DNA of 64,000 nt from Choricystis sp. odSpoLacu1 (GCA_958009055.1 OY253652.1:496001-560000); one strand, 5' to 3'. Counted from the stretch's first letter, positions 42,877-54,108 are shown. The notes: generated by a model from the sequence alone, not told the origin. A program made the numbers and translations.

Positions 42877-45662
42877 ATGCACTCTCTGCGCATCCTAACA
42901 GCCCTCGCGCTGTTGGCGTTCGCCACGGCTGCGACTGGCGACGCGCTGACTGAGGCGGCGCGCCGGTCGGTGGTGGTCCAGGTGCGAAGAAAACATGGGC
43001 GGGCCGAACCGATGCCTGTGTTTGCGGGCGCCGGAGGCGGCTCCAAGCCCTCCTCCCCGTTGCCAACATGGCAGTTTGTTACACACTGCCCGTGACGGGG
43101 AGCTTGCATCCGAAGGACTCGTTTCAAAGGCGTGGCGAGGCTTCCGCGACTCGACTGGCGGTTACGCCCCATGCGGTGCTGTCGGTAAAAAGCTCACGCC
43201 CTCCCTCCTCCCACTCACAGGCCTACGAAGTCGTCAACGAAGACCGAGAAGACTACTGCCGCGTGTCGTGCGAGGGAGACGGCTGCGTGGTGGGGTGGGC
43301 GCCTCCCACGCCACCGCGCGCCGACGGGCCTCCGCTGACGAATGCGTACCTAGGTGCGTGAGAGAGAGAGGGGTGACGCAGCACGGACTGGGGGCAAGCG
43401 TGCGTGGTCTGCGTGTGTCGAGTGGCGGGGGTTGGGGAGGCGGCTGCGTGTCACGGACGCCCGCAGGAGAGGTGCCCCTCGATTCAAACGAAGCGCGCGG
43501 CGCGAACCGACCTCTCGCCCCTCTCCTTCCCTCACACAGTCGCCCCCGCCGCCACCGACCTGCGCGTCCTGGTCGTCTGGTCCTCCGCGTCCTCCGCGGG
43601 TGGCGTGCGCGGCCCCGTGACGGCAGCGGGGCTGGCCCCCAACGCGACTCTGTGGTGGCCGCCGCGTGGTGCCGCGTTGGCGGCCGACTTTCCCGACCTG
43701 GCCTCGGCGTGCCGCCCGCCCACGCCCCAGGGAGCTGCGGCGCCGACTCCCTCTCCATGCGCCCTGGCTCGCATCCCTGTGCCTGTGCCCGCTGTGGCGG
43801 CAGGCACCGTGCTGGATTTTGGGGCGGGTCCCTCCGCTGGCGCGTGCGCGTCGCTCCGTCTGGAGGTCGTCCCCACGCTGGGCGACCCCGAGCCCGCCCC
43901 CACGCTGACGGTGGCGCCTCCGTCGGGCGGGTGCGGCGTTGGCACGCCGGGCACACTGTGTGCCTGCTCCGTGTATGGGGGCGCCCTGCCGGTGGCCCTG
44001 CGCAAAGGGGCGACTTCAATCATCACCCTCGCCCCCCCCGCCGCCGACCCGTCGGGGGGTGCCGCCCCCCTGGGCACCCTGCCCACCGCGCTGAGGGGTC
44101 CGGGTGGCGTGGGACCCGCCCCCGCCTGGGCGCGCGCCGTCGTCGCGGGCGGCGGTGTCGGCGGCGCCACCCCCCGCACCCGCCTCTACGTCTCCCCCCC
44201 CGCCGACGCCCCCGACGGCGCCGTGCTGGGGGCCGACGTGACGGTGGGGCGGGGGCTGCCAGCTGCTGACCGGCCGACGCCGGCGCTGGGGGGTCCAGCT
44301 GTCGCGGGGGGCCCCCCGCGCCCGGGTGGCAGCGTGCCGCCGCCGTCGACTGCCACGTTCTCCGACGCTGCCTGCGTGACGCAGACCCCGGTCCAAGCGT
44401 ATATGGGCGTGCCCCCTGTCAAACCTGCCGGCATTGATGATGGCCCAGGCGGCGCGGCGCCAGGGCCCGACCCCGCGCCGCTGCCGCCGGTGGTTGTCGA
44501 CCCGCCGCCCCCCACGCTGGGGCCTGTGGTTGATGGGTCCACGCCTGCTCCGTTGGAGACGACGTCGCCCGCGACGGCGGCGCCGGCGCCGGTGCCTGTG
44601 GAGACGCCGCACCAGACGGAGGTGCCGCCGCCCGTCACAACGACGCCTCCTCCCGCGACGACGATGCCTCCGCCCACGACGGCGCCGCCTCAAACGCCGC
44701 CGCCGCCACCAACCACGACGCCGCCCGTCACAATGACGCCGCCGCCCACGAGTCTGCCGCCGGGGACGGCGCCCCCACAAACCGCGCCACCCGCCACCAC
44801 GACCCCGCCCGCCACCACGGACTCGCCTCCCACAGAGACGGTCCCTGTGGCTACTGTGCCTGTGGCCACGGCGCCCCCCGCCACGGTGCCGGCGACGCAG
44901 GAGCCGACGCCCGCGCCGACCGTCGCGCCGCGGCCGCCCGAGACGGCGCCATCGGCGATGGAGGCGCCGCCCCCTGCCACCACGGCACCGCCTCCGCAAA
45001 AGACGGTGCCGCCTCCGGAAACCACGGCACCGCCTCCGGAGACAACTGTGCCTGCCCCTGCCACCACCACCCCGCCTGCCACCACCACGCCACCACCGCT
45101 CTGCCCCGCCACCTCCCCCCTGTGGAGCCAGTGTGGCGGCCGGGGCGGCGCCTGCCGGTCCGGTACGTCCAAAGATTGCGCCGACTCCGCCTGGGATGCC
45201 GCCTGCTGCGGCGGGGACGCCGTGTGCGTCCGCGTCAACGAGTGGTGGTGGAAGTGCGCGCCCCCCGCGCCTCCGGCCCCGGCTCCCGCCCCCGTGCCGC
45301 CACCCGCCTGCACGCGCACCGTGCCCCTCTACTCTCAGTGCGGTGGTGTGGCCGGGTCAGGCTGCCCGTCAGGCCGCTGCTCAGACGCGCCCTGGCCCAC
45401 CACCTGCTGCGGCGCCGGCGCGTCCTGCACCCGCTACAACGAGTGGTTCTGGCAGTGCGAGCGCGACGCTGCCTGTGGCCGCCCCGGCGCCCGCACCCCC
45501 GACGGGCGCACCCTGGTCGCTGACTGGGGCCAGTGTGGCGGGCGGTCGGGTTGCCCGCCGGGTGCCGCGTGCGACGGCGCGTGGTCCACGGTCGCCTGCT
45601 GTGATGGGGCGGTTTGCAAGCCTGTCAGTGCGCCGTGGTACAGCCAGTGCGTGCCGGCGTGA
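42877..45662 (+). CDS. Secreted protein with Pro/Thr linker and three CBM1-like modules
   Basis: Exons 42877-42981, 43221-43353, 43540-45662. Exon 1 is a signal peptide (MHSLRILTALALLAFATAAT). Exon 2 has four Cys and WAPPTPP. Exon 3 first encodes about 300 residues with scattered Cys that I do not recognise, then about 200 residues of Pro/Thr-rich linker (TTPPP, TAPPP), likely O-glycosylated. The end carries three copies of a CBM1-type fold: PLWSQCGGRGG..CCGG..NEWWWKC; PLYSQCGGVAG..CCGAG..NEWFWQC; DWGQCGGRSG..CCDG..WYSQC. The pattern matches fungal cellulose-binding modules (QCGG, C, paired aromatics), with an extra Cys pair. No catalytic domain was seen. Likely a wall or surface adhesion protein. 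Confidence 0.75.
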
Positions 45663-45903
45663 CCTGGTGGGAGGGTGTTTTGCGTTGATTTTCGATGTTT
45701 TTTGAGAGGGTGTGCTCTCTCTCCCCTTTTTTTTCGTTGTCCCCCCCCCCCCCTAATTCATTTGTACAAAACCAATCAACTCCATCATTGTGTGAAACAT
45801 GAACTGAATGAAAAGAGCGAGTGTTGCACGCACCGAAGATGAAAAAGAAGAAGAAAAAAAACAGCTGGTTTCGTTCCTCTCTCCCCCCCCCCCCCCGCAC
45901 TCA

Positions 45904-46884
45904 TCAAATCTCCTGCTGGCACCGCGCTCCGTCTGTGACCTCCACCAGGATGCCCTCCCTCAACAACGGCTCCGCCTCTGCGCGGGGCAGCGTGTGCACG
46001 GTGCTCGCGTCCAGGCGGAAGGTGCCTGTCGAAAACGCGACGTCGCCACCGGGAGCGACACACCGCACCATGACGTCTCCCGCGGCCGCGGGGGGGCGCT
46101 CCGCGAGCGTGATGTCGCAGGACAAGCCGGATGGGCCCGTCGTCGCGGCCAGCAAGCGGTCGTAGTCTGCGAAAAACACGGCCTCCGACGGCGACAGCCC
46201 GTCGCGCACGGCGCGACGGCAGCGCAGCGTGCCGCCAGCGCAGCGCTTTGACGCGTTCCAGCCGTTCCGACAGGTAGGTCAGCAGCAGCCTCTTGGACCG
46301 TAGGATGGCGGCGTGGTGGCAGACGACGGCGGCGGCCGCGTCGGCGCCGCCTGAAAACGCGGCGGGGGCGGTGTTTTCGGGGTCGTCGGTGGACGGGGGT
46401 GGTCCCGCGCCGTCGGAGCCGTCTTTCTCGATGTCACTGATGTGTGTTTGTGTGGTGTGTGGGTGAGTGTGGTGCGTGGGGGGACGCGGCGGGGCTGCAC
46501 GACGAAAACAACACTGGCCCATGCGCGCGGGCCCGCCTCGCTGCCCCCCGCCACCCCGTCTCTCGCTGCCCTCCTCCCACCCCTGCACCACTCACCCGAA
46601 TATCTCACGCATCAGTGCGTAGTGCTCGTGGCACTCCTCGATGACGAGTCGCACTTCTTCATCCTGTGTATGGGAGGAGGGGAAGGGCGAATTTTCGTTT
46701 GTTTTTCGGGTCGGCGGTCCGCGCGCGGCCTCACCACACGCGCCCGCGCTCGCGCGCCCCTGTTTCCTCCCTCACGCTCACGACCACATCCCAGCCCCCC
46801 ACTCACGTTGTACGGCGGCAAGCTCTCGGGCTCGCAGTCCACCACTTCGCGCAGCAAGCGTGCAGCGCGGCAGTCTGCTGCCAT
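45904..46884 (-). CDS. GINS1: GINS complex subunit PSF1
   Basis: PSF1 is one of four GINS subunits that with Cdc45 activate the MCM helicase. Exons: 46807-46884, 46596-46663, 45904-46436. Readings: MAADCRAARLLREVV, then DEEVRLVIEECHEHYALMRE, a Pro/Asp-rich insertion, HHAAILRSKRLLLTYLSERL and ERVKALRW (human ...YLYDRLLRIRALRW), then a frame change near 46215-46240, then GLSPSEAVFFADYDRLLA and the B-domain GILVEVTDGARCQQEI. Both sides fit PSF1. One missing or extra GC-rich doublet (or one base) would explain the break. The phases of the two introns agree. Confidence 0.8.
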
Positions 46885-47203
46885 GGGGGACGCACGCGGC
46901 GGGCCTTTGAGAGGCTTGTGTGTGTGTGTGTGTGTGCGTGTGAGTGAGTGTGCGCTCTCGACGGCGGGACAAACACGCGCGCGCGGCACTCCTCTTTTCT
47001 CTGCGCAGGTGTGTTTCGTTCGGCTGTTAATCTTCTCCTCACTCTCGTCGTTCGTTTTCCTCTGTGCTCCGCGCGCAAGGGCGCCTCTTTTGCTTCTGCT
47101 CGTATCCGCGCGCACACACCTCACACTACTCCCACTCCACGTGCCTACGGGGAGGCGCGCGCCACGACCCCCTCTCACCCATAAACGCACACACTCCTCT
47201 CCA
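46885..47203. other. Divergent promoter region, PSF1 / coiled-coil gene
   Basis: 319 bases between divergent starts, containing a short (GT)n run (46918-46942) and pyrimidine-rich DNA before the right-hand ATG. No coding or RNA signal. Confidence 0.45.
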
Positions 47204-47469
47204 ATGCCGCGCGCCTCGGGCCGTGCGTCCCCGGGCGAGCGGCCGTCCACTGACGGCCGTCGCCGGGCCAGGTATGTGGCAAGGTGATGCAGGGCTGGTG
47301 TGGCGGGTGCAGAGTGGCACTCCTAGCGAGAGGCGGAGAGCTTTTCGCTCGAGGCATGCGCGCACCCGCGCGCGCGCGCGCGCCGTTGTGGGCGCGACGG
47401 CCACCCCGCGACCCCGGCCCCCCACCCTCTCCCTCACGCGCCACGCCACGCCACGCCACACACACGCAC

Positions 47470-47507
<38 letters not shown>

Positions 47508-50500
47508 CCTGCACCCCACCCGCGACGCCACCACGGACTGGCCCGCCCCGCGCGCCCTCGTGTTTGACGCGCCGCGCCACGCCCCCCCCGCCACCGCGCC
47601 CCCCCCCCCGCCGCCCTCCCCCCACCCCCGCCCTGGATGGTGGCGGCCGGCGGGCCCGCACCCCGGTCAATGGCGCCGTCCCCCACCGCCCGGGCGCCCC
47701 CCCCCGCCCGCGCGGCGCCCCCCCGGTCGCGGTTTCCCACTTCAAGCCGCTTCCCGTCCCCACCCCCGCCGACGTGCAGCGCTCCGTGGACGCATTCCTG
47801 CTGTCCCTGCCCCTGGGCGCGTCCCGGGCGGACGTGGAGGTGGAGGACGCGGTGGCGGCCGAGTTGGCGGGCGCGCTGCTTCGCGCCTCGGACGCGGCCG
47901 CCCTGGCCAACACCTACGGCGCGGCCGCAGCTGCGGCCAAGGCTGATGCAGATGCCGCGGGTGGTGGTGCCTCGGCCCCCTGCGCAGGCTGCGCGTCGTC
48001 CGAGGCGGATGCCGCGCGCCTGCGGGTCGCGCTGGCCGAGTCGCGGTCACGCGCGGACGCGGCAGCCACCACCCGCCCCTCCTCGGCTGCCGCTCTCGAA
48101 GCACGGCTGGATGCGGCTGCCGAGGTGGACGCGCTGACGGCGCAACTGGCCAAGGAGCGCGCGTCCGCTGCCACGGCCGCCGCGCGTGCCGACACCGCCC
48201 AACGCGCGTGCCTGGGCCTCATCGCTGGCCTGACCGCCCGCCATGCGGCCGCTGTCAAAGCGTTGCGCGACGCGGGGTCGGAGGCGGACGCTGCGCGTAA
48301 GGCTGCCGCGGCAGCACAGTCTGCGGGGGACAGAGAGCGCTCCGAGCATGCGGCCCTGCTGGCCGAGGCTCAAGCCCTGTGCACCGACTGGCAGACCGAG
48401 TACGAGGCTGTGTCTGCGCGCTGTGCCGCGCTGGAGGCGCGGGTGGGGGCGGTGGGGGACCCCCTGCCGCGCAAGACACCTGTGGCGCGGCGCACCCCCG
48501 CCGCCGCGTCCACCCCCGCGGCAGCCGTGCTGGCGGCCACGCCTCGGCCGCCTCCGGCTGGCGAGGCGGTGGCGCAGTCGCCTGCACCTTCTGGCGGCTC
48601 TCCCGCCTCGGTCGCTGCGGGCACCATCGCCGCGCTCGCGTCCGAGCGCGATGCCGCGCTGTTGGAGACTGCGGCGGCCGCCCGGTCGGAGGCGGACGCC
48701 ATGCTGGCTGCGGCACAAGCCGCGGCTGGCGCCCGTGCGCCGCCGCCCCCATCCCGGGCGCGGTCGGCGTCGCCCGAGCCGCGCCCCGGGTCGGCGGCGG
48801 CCGCCCTCACGGCCGCGCGCGCCGACGCCGACGCGGCGCGCGCGGCGCTGGGCGCGTGCCAGGCCATGCTGGCTGAAGCCCAGCGCGTAGCTGAGGCGGC
48901 ACTTGCACGCACAGCGGCCGCGGAAAAAGAGGCTGCTGCAGAACGCGCCCGGGCGGCGGCCGTGCTGGCGGCCGCAGACGCGAGCGCGGCCGACCTGATG
49001 ACCGCGCGCTGCGACGCCGATGCGGCCACTACGGCTGCAGCGGACGCCAAGGCGGAGGCAGACGCGCTGCGGTCGTCCGCCACGGGCGCCGCCCTGGCCA
49101 CCGTGGCCGCCCGCGCGGCCGCTGCAGAGGAGGCGGTGACGAGGCTGCGCCAGGAGTTGGCCGCGGAAGTGCGTGCGCGCGCGGCGGCAGAAGCCGCCGC
49201 CGCCGACCATTACCGCGCCCACACCATGGTCCAGGCCGCCGCCCAGGAACAGATCGAATCGTTGCTCGCCCAGCTTCACGTGCAGGAGGGCGCCATCACG
49301 AGGCTGGCGCGTGGGGCGGTGGCTGGGCCGCCGCGCGCGGTCGCGGCGGCGGTGGAGACACTCGCGACGGCAGCGCTCGGCAAGGAGCACGAAGCCGCCA
49401 CAGACGCGCCGCCGCCTCCCCACCCCCCGCCCGCAGCCACAGGCTACACCTCCTTCCTGACTCCCCGCCGCCAGCAGCGCGCTCCACGCGCAGTCGACCC
49501 CGACGCCGCGCTGCGCGAGATTGCGGGCATCGCTGTCGCCGCTTCGGCGCCGCCCTCCCGCGTTGCATCCACGGCAGCCACGCCCCGAGCTGGAGGTGGG
49601 GGTGTGTTGGCTGCCGCTGCCCGGCGGGTCGTCGCCTCCCGCCCGCGCACGCCGCCCCGGTCGCCCGCGGGCGGCGGCGCGCGGTCGCCACCCGCGCGCC
49701 TGTCGAGCAGGGGCGGCGCCGCGCCAGCCGCTGGGCGGCCGCGGTCGGCGCCCGGGCTCGTGCGGTTGAGGGCGGCGCTGCAGCTGCCATTGCCCAAGGA
49801 ACGGGTGAGCGAGGCGGGGCTGGTGGTGGAGGCTGCGCCTCCCCCACTTGAACCCATCGCGGCGCCGCTGCCGCCGCCCGCCACAGAAGGAGCGGTGGCT
49901 GAGCCCATGGCCGAGGCTGTGGCCGAGGTCGTGGCTGAACCTGTGGCCCAGGGTGTCGCCGAGCCTGTCGCTGAGCCTGTGGCCGCGCCCGCGGCTGCGT
50001 CGCCGCCGTCGCCCCGCCCGCTGCGCCTGCCCACCGCGCCGCCGCCGGTCGCCAGCCCTCCCTCCGTGTCCAACAAGAAGGAGGTGGATGCTGCCCCGGT
50101 CGGCCCCATGCCCAAAGCGGTGCTGCCGCGCCCACCGTTTGGGTCGAGAGGGCTGTCGGCCACGGGAGAGGCAGCGGTCGCTGTCGCGCCGCCTCCACCT
50201 CCGCCTCCCCCGCCACGTGTCCCGGTCGACCCCTCCGCGGCAGCGGTGGCCGCTGCCGCCGCCGCCGCCCCGCCCCAGCCCTCGCCCGGCATCCTGTCCC
50301 CCGACTGGTTGACCGCGCGAGCCAAGGCGCAGCCCAAGGGGTGGGCCCTCGGCCGCGTGGCCGACCCGGGGGCGGTGCCGCTTGATTTTGTCGAGTGCGC
50401 GACGCCGGCGCCTGTGCCGGCGTCGGGCACACCGTCTCAATCGCCTGGCAGCGGCAGCGCGCGCATGCTGGCGGGGTCGACGAGGCGGAGTGGGGGGGGG

Positions 50501-50539
50501 GGTGCCAAGAGAGAGTTGACGTTCAAGGCGGTGCGGTGA
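47204..50539 (+). CDS. Large Ala-rich coiled-coil protein of unknown function
   Basis: Proposed exon 1 (47204-47271, MPRASGRASPGERPSTDGRR), a 236-base intron ending in (CA)n-CAG, and exon 2 47508-50539. Exon 2 starts in frame with WPAPRALVFDAP, but the long ORF (to 50539) is in another frame, so an indel in the poly-C tracts at 47575-47640 is likely. The body has a Pro-rich start, FKPLPVPTPADVQRSVDAFL, then about 500 residues of coiled coil (Ala, Glu, Arg heptads), then a disordered Pro/Ser/Ala tail with AEPVAEPVA-type repeats and FGSRGLSATGEA, ending ELTFKAVR. No catalytic motif. A cytoskeletal or kinetochore/centrosome role is possible but unproven. Confidence 0.55.
47458..47505. repeat. 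(CA)n microsatellite at an intron 3' end
   Basis: About 48 bases, mostly CA, running directly into the CAG acceptor of the coiled-coil gene. It replaces the usual pyrimidine tract. Confidence 0.85.
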
Positions 50540-50700
50540 GAAGAGAGTTGTGTGAAGACGCGTTGGTTTTCACATGCGTCCGTTTGTCTCCCCGCCGCGC
50601 CCTCGAGTCATTCGCCTCTGCCCGCTCCTCCCCCACCACACTCCACCTCCGCGTGTGTGCTGGGCGCGCGCCCCGTCCCCTTTTTTCCTCCTCGTCACAC

Positions 50701-51600
50701 ATGCGCCGCGCGCTCACGCTGCGCGCGGCAGCCCTGCTGCACGCCTCCGCCGACACAGCAGCCTCCACCTCCGCGTCTGTCGACGTTGGGTCAGCGCTGG
50801 CTCGGCGCGGCCTGGCGGCGCGGGCGCCCGCGGGCGCCCCCTCCCCGCATGCGCGCATGCGTTCGTCCGGGTCGGTCGACCCGGCTGTCGAGCGCGGGCT
50901 GCTGGTGGACACGCTGAACTTGGTAAGGAGGGTGCGTGTGTGTGTGCGAGGCACGCGTGTGTCTGCTTCGGGCGTGGAGTGGCGGCGGCGGCAGCGAGCA
51001 TTCGCATCCCCGTCAACCACCATGGCGCCCTACCCTCTCTCTGACCCACCTCTGGACCCCCCCACCCCACCAACACGCACACAGTCTCGCTCCCTCGAAG
51101 ACGCCGGCCTGTCCCGCGCCCAGGCGGACGCCCTCACCGACCTCGTCACCCGCACCCTGTGCGCCGCGCGCGAAAAGATGGTGTCGGGATTTGTCGACAA
51201 AACAGCCCTCGAAAAGGCGGCCATGGAGCAAGACTCTCGCGTCGCCGCCTTTCGGTCCGAAGTCAGCAAGGCACAAGAGCTGCACATCGCGTCCCTGTCC
51301 CGCGACACGGAGCGGTTGACTGCGTCGCTGGACAAGGTGCGGTCCGAAGTGCGCTACGAAATCGACAAAGTCACTTCCGCCACCCGCCTCGACATCAACC
51401 TGGAGAAGGGGCGCATGCGGGACGAACTGCAGGCTCTGCGGGACAAGGCGGCCGAACTGGAGATCAAGGCGGACCGGGAGGTGGCGTCCCTGAAAGCCAG
51501 CATCGAGACGACCAAGAACGAGGCGCTGCGCTACACTGTGGGTATCATGGTGACGTTTGGCACGATTGGGCTGGGTGTGGCCAGGTTGTTGACGCATTGA
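50701..51600 (+). CDS. CCDC90/MCUR1-family mitochondrial inner-membrane coiled-coil protein
   Basis: Exons 50701-50922 and 51085-51600 give 245 residues. An Arg/Ala-rich mitochondrial presequence (MRRALTLRAAALLHASADTA) is followed by LVDTLNL..RSLEDAGLSRAQADALTDL, a coiled coil with EVRYEIDKVTSATRLDINLE and KGRMRDELQALRDKAAELEI, and a C-terminal membrane segment (YTVGIMVTFGTIGLGVARLL). This is the DUF1640 pattern (family DINLERSR..E.ASLKT..E..K.ETIRY). Animal MCUR1 modulates the calcium uniporter; fungal and plant members have been tied to other inner-membrane roles, so function here is inferred loosely. Confidence 0.85.
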   Translation: MRRALTLRAAALLHASADTAASTSASVDVGSALARRGLAARAPAGAPSPHARMRSSGSVDPAVERGLLVDTLNLVRRVRVCVRGTRVSASGVEWRRRQRAFASPSTTMAPYPLSDPPLDPPTPPTRTQSRSLEDAGLSRAQADALTDLVTRTLCAAREKMVSGFVDKTALEKAAMEQDSRVAAFRSEVSKAQELHIASLSRDTERLTASLDKVRSEVRYEIDKVTSATRLDINLEKGRMRDELQALRDKAAELEIKADREVASLKASIETTKNEALRYTVGIMVTFGTIGLGVARLLTH

Positions 51601-51603
51601 GTG

Positions 51604-51665
51604 GTGTGTGTGGCGTGTGTGTGTGTGCGTGTGTGTGTGTGTGTGTGCGTGTGTGTGTGTGTGTG
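51604..51665. repeat. (GT)n microsatellite
   Basis: About 60 bases of GT with a few interruptions, just after the MCUR1-like stop. It contains one TGTAA at its end, which may be chance. Confidence 0.85.
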
Positions 51666-51727
51666 TAAAAGTGGTGTGGTGGCGGAGAGTAACAACGATA
51701 AAAAAAAAAACACGCCCCTCCTTTTTT

Positions 51728-52786
51728 TCACCCCTCCGCTTTAGCCAGCTCCGCTTCCAGCGCCGCCACGTCGCCCCCCCCCTTTTTTGCCGCCTCCACC
51801 AACGCCGCCGCCCCGGCCGCCGTCGGACGCACGCCCGACGCTTTGGCGCGCGCCCACGCGCACTGCACGATGCGCCACTCGCACGTCGACGCGACGGCCG
51901 CCAGGGCGGTCGCCGTCATGGAGGGGTCTCCGCCCCGCGACGCGCGAACGGCATCAAACAGTTGGGCGGCTGAGCGGGCGGCGGGCGGGCCGCCCGCGGT
52001 CAGAGCAGCGGCCAGCGCGGACACGAGGGGGCGCGTCGCGTCGGCGCCCGCCAGCTGCGCACTGATGAACAGCTCGACTGCGCCCCCCCACCTGTTGCCG
52101 AGCAGCTCCATCACTTTGACGTAGGTGTCGGAGGGGGCGGCCGCGCCTGCAGCATGCATGCGGTCCAGCAGGCGCAGCGCAGCGTCGGCGTCGCGCGCGC
52201 GGTCGGCGGCTGCCAGGGCAGCCGCAAACGTGATGTGGTCGGGCGCCACACCAGCCACCAGCATGGCGTCAAAGTAGTCCAGCGCTTTGGCGGGTGCCCC
52301 TCCACGCTCACAGGCGGAGATGAGGGCGGACCAAATGATGGTGTTGGGCGCGAGGGACGCGTCGTCCGCGGCAGCCGCCTGCATCTCTTCAAACGCGCGC
52401 TCCGCTTCGGCGGCCTGGCCGCAGGCAGACATGCAGCCAATCAAAGCGCCGTATGTGTAGACGTTGGCGGGGATGCCGGCGGCGATCATGGCGGCGAAGA
52501 CCTCACGCCCTTTCTCGTGCGCACCCGCGCGGCCGCACTCTTTCAGCAACGACGTGAACACCGGCCCCCGCAGCGACGCTCCCTTCGCCTTGATCAGGGA
52601 CGCGATCTCGCCGGAGCCGGGGCGGGCGGCCGCGATGGCGGCTTTCAGGTCGTCGACTGACGGGTCGGACGGGCGCGGCCCGCCGCGGCCGCGCCCGCGG
52701 CCGCCGGCGGAGACGCCACGGGGGGTGGGAGTGCCGCCTCCACCTCCAGCCACCTGCCAGTTGCTCGTGCGTGGTCCTTCCGTCAT
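51728..52786 (-). CDS. Pentatricopeptide repeat (PPR) protein
   Basis: 352 residues, one exon. After a Gly/Arg-rich start (GGGGGTPTPRGVSAGGRGRG) come P-type PPR units: FTSLLKECGRAGAHEKGREV, FAAMIAAGIPANVYTYGALI, NTIIWSALISACERGGAPAK with ALDYFDAMLVAGVAPDHITF, and AAALAAADRARDADAALRLL. About five to six repeats, then degenerate helices. PPR proteins bind organellar RNA; no DYW or SMR domain is present. Targeting is uncertain because the N-terminus is Gly-rich rather than a typical transit peptide. Divergent from the DUF1995 gene (142 bases). Confidence 0.85.
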   Translation of the reverse strand: MTEGPRTSNWQVAGGGGGTPTPRGVSAGGRGRGRGGPRPSDPSVDDLKAAIAAARPGSGEIASLIKAKGASLRGPVFTSLLKECGRAGAHEKGREVFAAMIAAGIPANVYTYGALIGCMSACGQAAEAERAFEEMQAAAADDASLAPNTIIWSALISACERGGAPAKALDYFDAMLVAGVAPDHITFAAALAAADRARDADAALRLLDRMHAAGAAAPSDTYVKVMELLGNRWGGAVELFISAQLAGADATRPLVSALAAALTAGGPPAARSAAQLFDAVRASRGGDPSMTATALAAVASTCEWRIVQCAWARAKASGVRPTAAGAAALVEAAKKGGGDVAALEAELAKAEG

Positions 52787-52928
52787 GGAGTGTGTGTCTG
52801 GGGAGTGCGCGTGTCTGCGTGTGCGCGGCCAGCAGTCCGATCACGCAAAGAAAGTGCGATTTGTTATTTTCCGCAAAAAACACTGAGACGCCGAGTTTTT
52901 CTCCCTGCCCACCCATTCAGCCAACACT

Positions 52929-53945
52929 ATGCAGCGCGCCGTGCCCGCACGCTGCTCAGGCGGTACACACGCAACGCTGAGGTCGGCGCAGCAAGCTCCG
53001 CGCCCGCTGCCGCGTGCGCACCACAAAACACGCCGCCTCCCTCACCTACCCTCCGCCACCGGCGTCCAAATCCCCAACTACCTCAACACCTTCCCCCTGG
53101 AACCCGAGAAGCGGCGCTTCTTCTATGGCGACACGGCAGCCGCCGTGACGGCCGCCCTGGAGGCGGGGGAGACGCGGCTGCGCACGAATGTTTTCATTCC
53201 TGAAACCAACCCAGAGCAGGACACGTTCAGGATCGGGACAGTGCTGGAAGCCACACGAGCGTGTGCGATTGTGTGTGGCCGCCGCTGCGCCATCACTGTG
53301 CAACCTCCGCTGGGGGAGGGTTTTTTTGTGGGCATGCCGCTCTCGCTGTCTGGCGTGGACCGTCTGCTGACCATCATGGACTTTGGGGAGCACGCAGCCC
53401 GCATCTCGGTGGGCACGCTGGGACCAGCCGCCGCGGCGGACGTGGGCGAGGGCGGCGTCGTGTTTGTCGTGGCGCCCCAAAACATCGTGGGGGGGGGCGT
53501 GATGCCCACCCTGATGGCCACGGCGGCCGCCGCCGCCGGGGCGGGCGCCTCGGTCGTCCTCATCAACCCGCGCCTCACAGACGTGCCCTCGTCTGCGGGC
53601 GTGATGGGCGTGCGCGGCCGCGCGGAGCGGCTGGCGGACGCTGCTTCCTTCACTCAAGCCTACCTTTTGCGACTGCTCTACACCAACCCCACCATCCCCT
53701 ACCCCATCCGGGGCGCGTTGAGGCACGTGTATGGTGGCCCCTGGGAACTGTACGCCAGGGAGGATGTCAAGGGCCCACCCCGGTCGGAGGTGTATGTGCT
53801 GGCTGCTGAGTTTACGGATGCCGAACCCACCGGCACCGCCATCACGGCCGCCATGAAGGCCAGGCGGGAGGCGGTGGCGGCGGCGGAGAGGGCGGCCGCG
53901 GCGCCGCGGGGGGAGGGGGGGAAGAGGAAGGGGTGGTGGTGGTGA
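52929..53945 (+). CDS. DUF1995-type plastid protein
   Basis: 338 residues in one exon. An Arg/Ala/His-rich transit-like N-terminus (to about residue 40) precedes VQIPNYLNTFPLEPEKRRFF, then ERDA-like helices, VVFVVAPQN, ASVVLINPRLTDVPSSAG, RLLYTNPTIPYPIRGALRHV and YGGPWELYARED. The NPRL and P-RGAL-R-YGGPW pattern fits DUF1995 proteins (some, such as LPA3, act in PSII assembly). It ends in a helical, lysine/tryptophan tail. Specific function is not assigned; the family call is by remembered pattern, so moderate. Confidence 0.55.
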   Translation: MQRAVPARCSGGTHATLRSAQQAPRPLPRAHHKTRRLPHLPSATGVQIPNYLNTFPLEPEKRRFFYGDTAAAVTAALEAGETRLRTNVFIPETNPEQDTFRIGTVLEATRACAIVCGRRCAITVQPPLGEGFFVGMPLSLSGVDRLLTIMDFGEHAARISVGTLGPAAAADVGEGGVVFVVAPQNIVGGGVMPTLMATAAAAAGAGASVVLINPRLTDVPSSAGVMGVRGRAERLADAASFTQAYLLRLLYTNPTIPYPIRGALRHVYGGPWELYAREDVKGPPRSEVYVLAAEFTDAEPTGTAITAAMKARREAVAAAERAAAAPRGEGGKRKGWWW

Positions 53946-54108
53946 CGCGGGGAGGAGAGCGTCTTGCAGCTTGAAACAACGTCGAGAAAAAAAAAACAGC
54001 GACCACACGAACGTCTCCCTGTGTTGCGCCTCCGCAGCGCTCCCCTGCACGCGCGGCTCGCCGTTTCATATCCACGGACAGAGCCGCACTCTCACACACT
54101 CACACCAC

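Noticed and set aside
47458..47505. CA repeat as telomeric or CRISPR-like sequence
   Set aside because: Simple dinucleotide microsatellite without spacers; it also fits an intron acceptor.
48047..50440. 797-codon minus-strand open frame under the coiled-coil gene
   Set aside because: Arg/Gly/His-rich antisense of an Ala-rich gene; no start context or recognisable domain.
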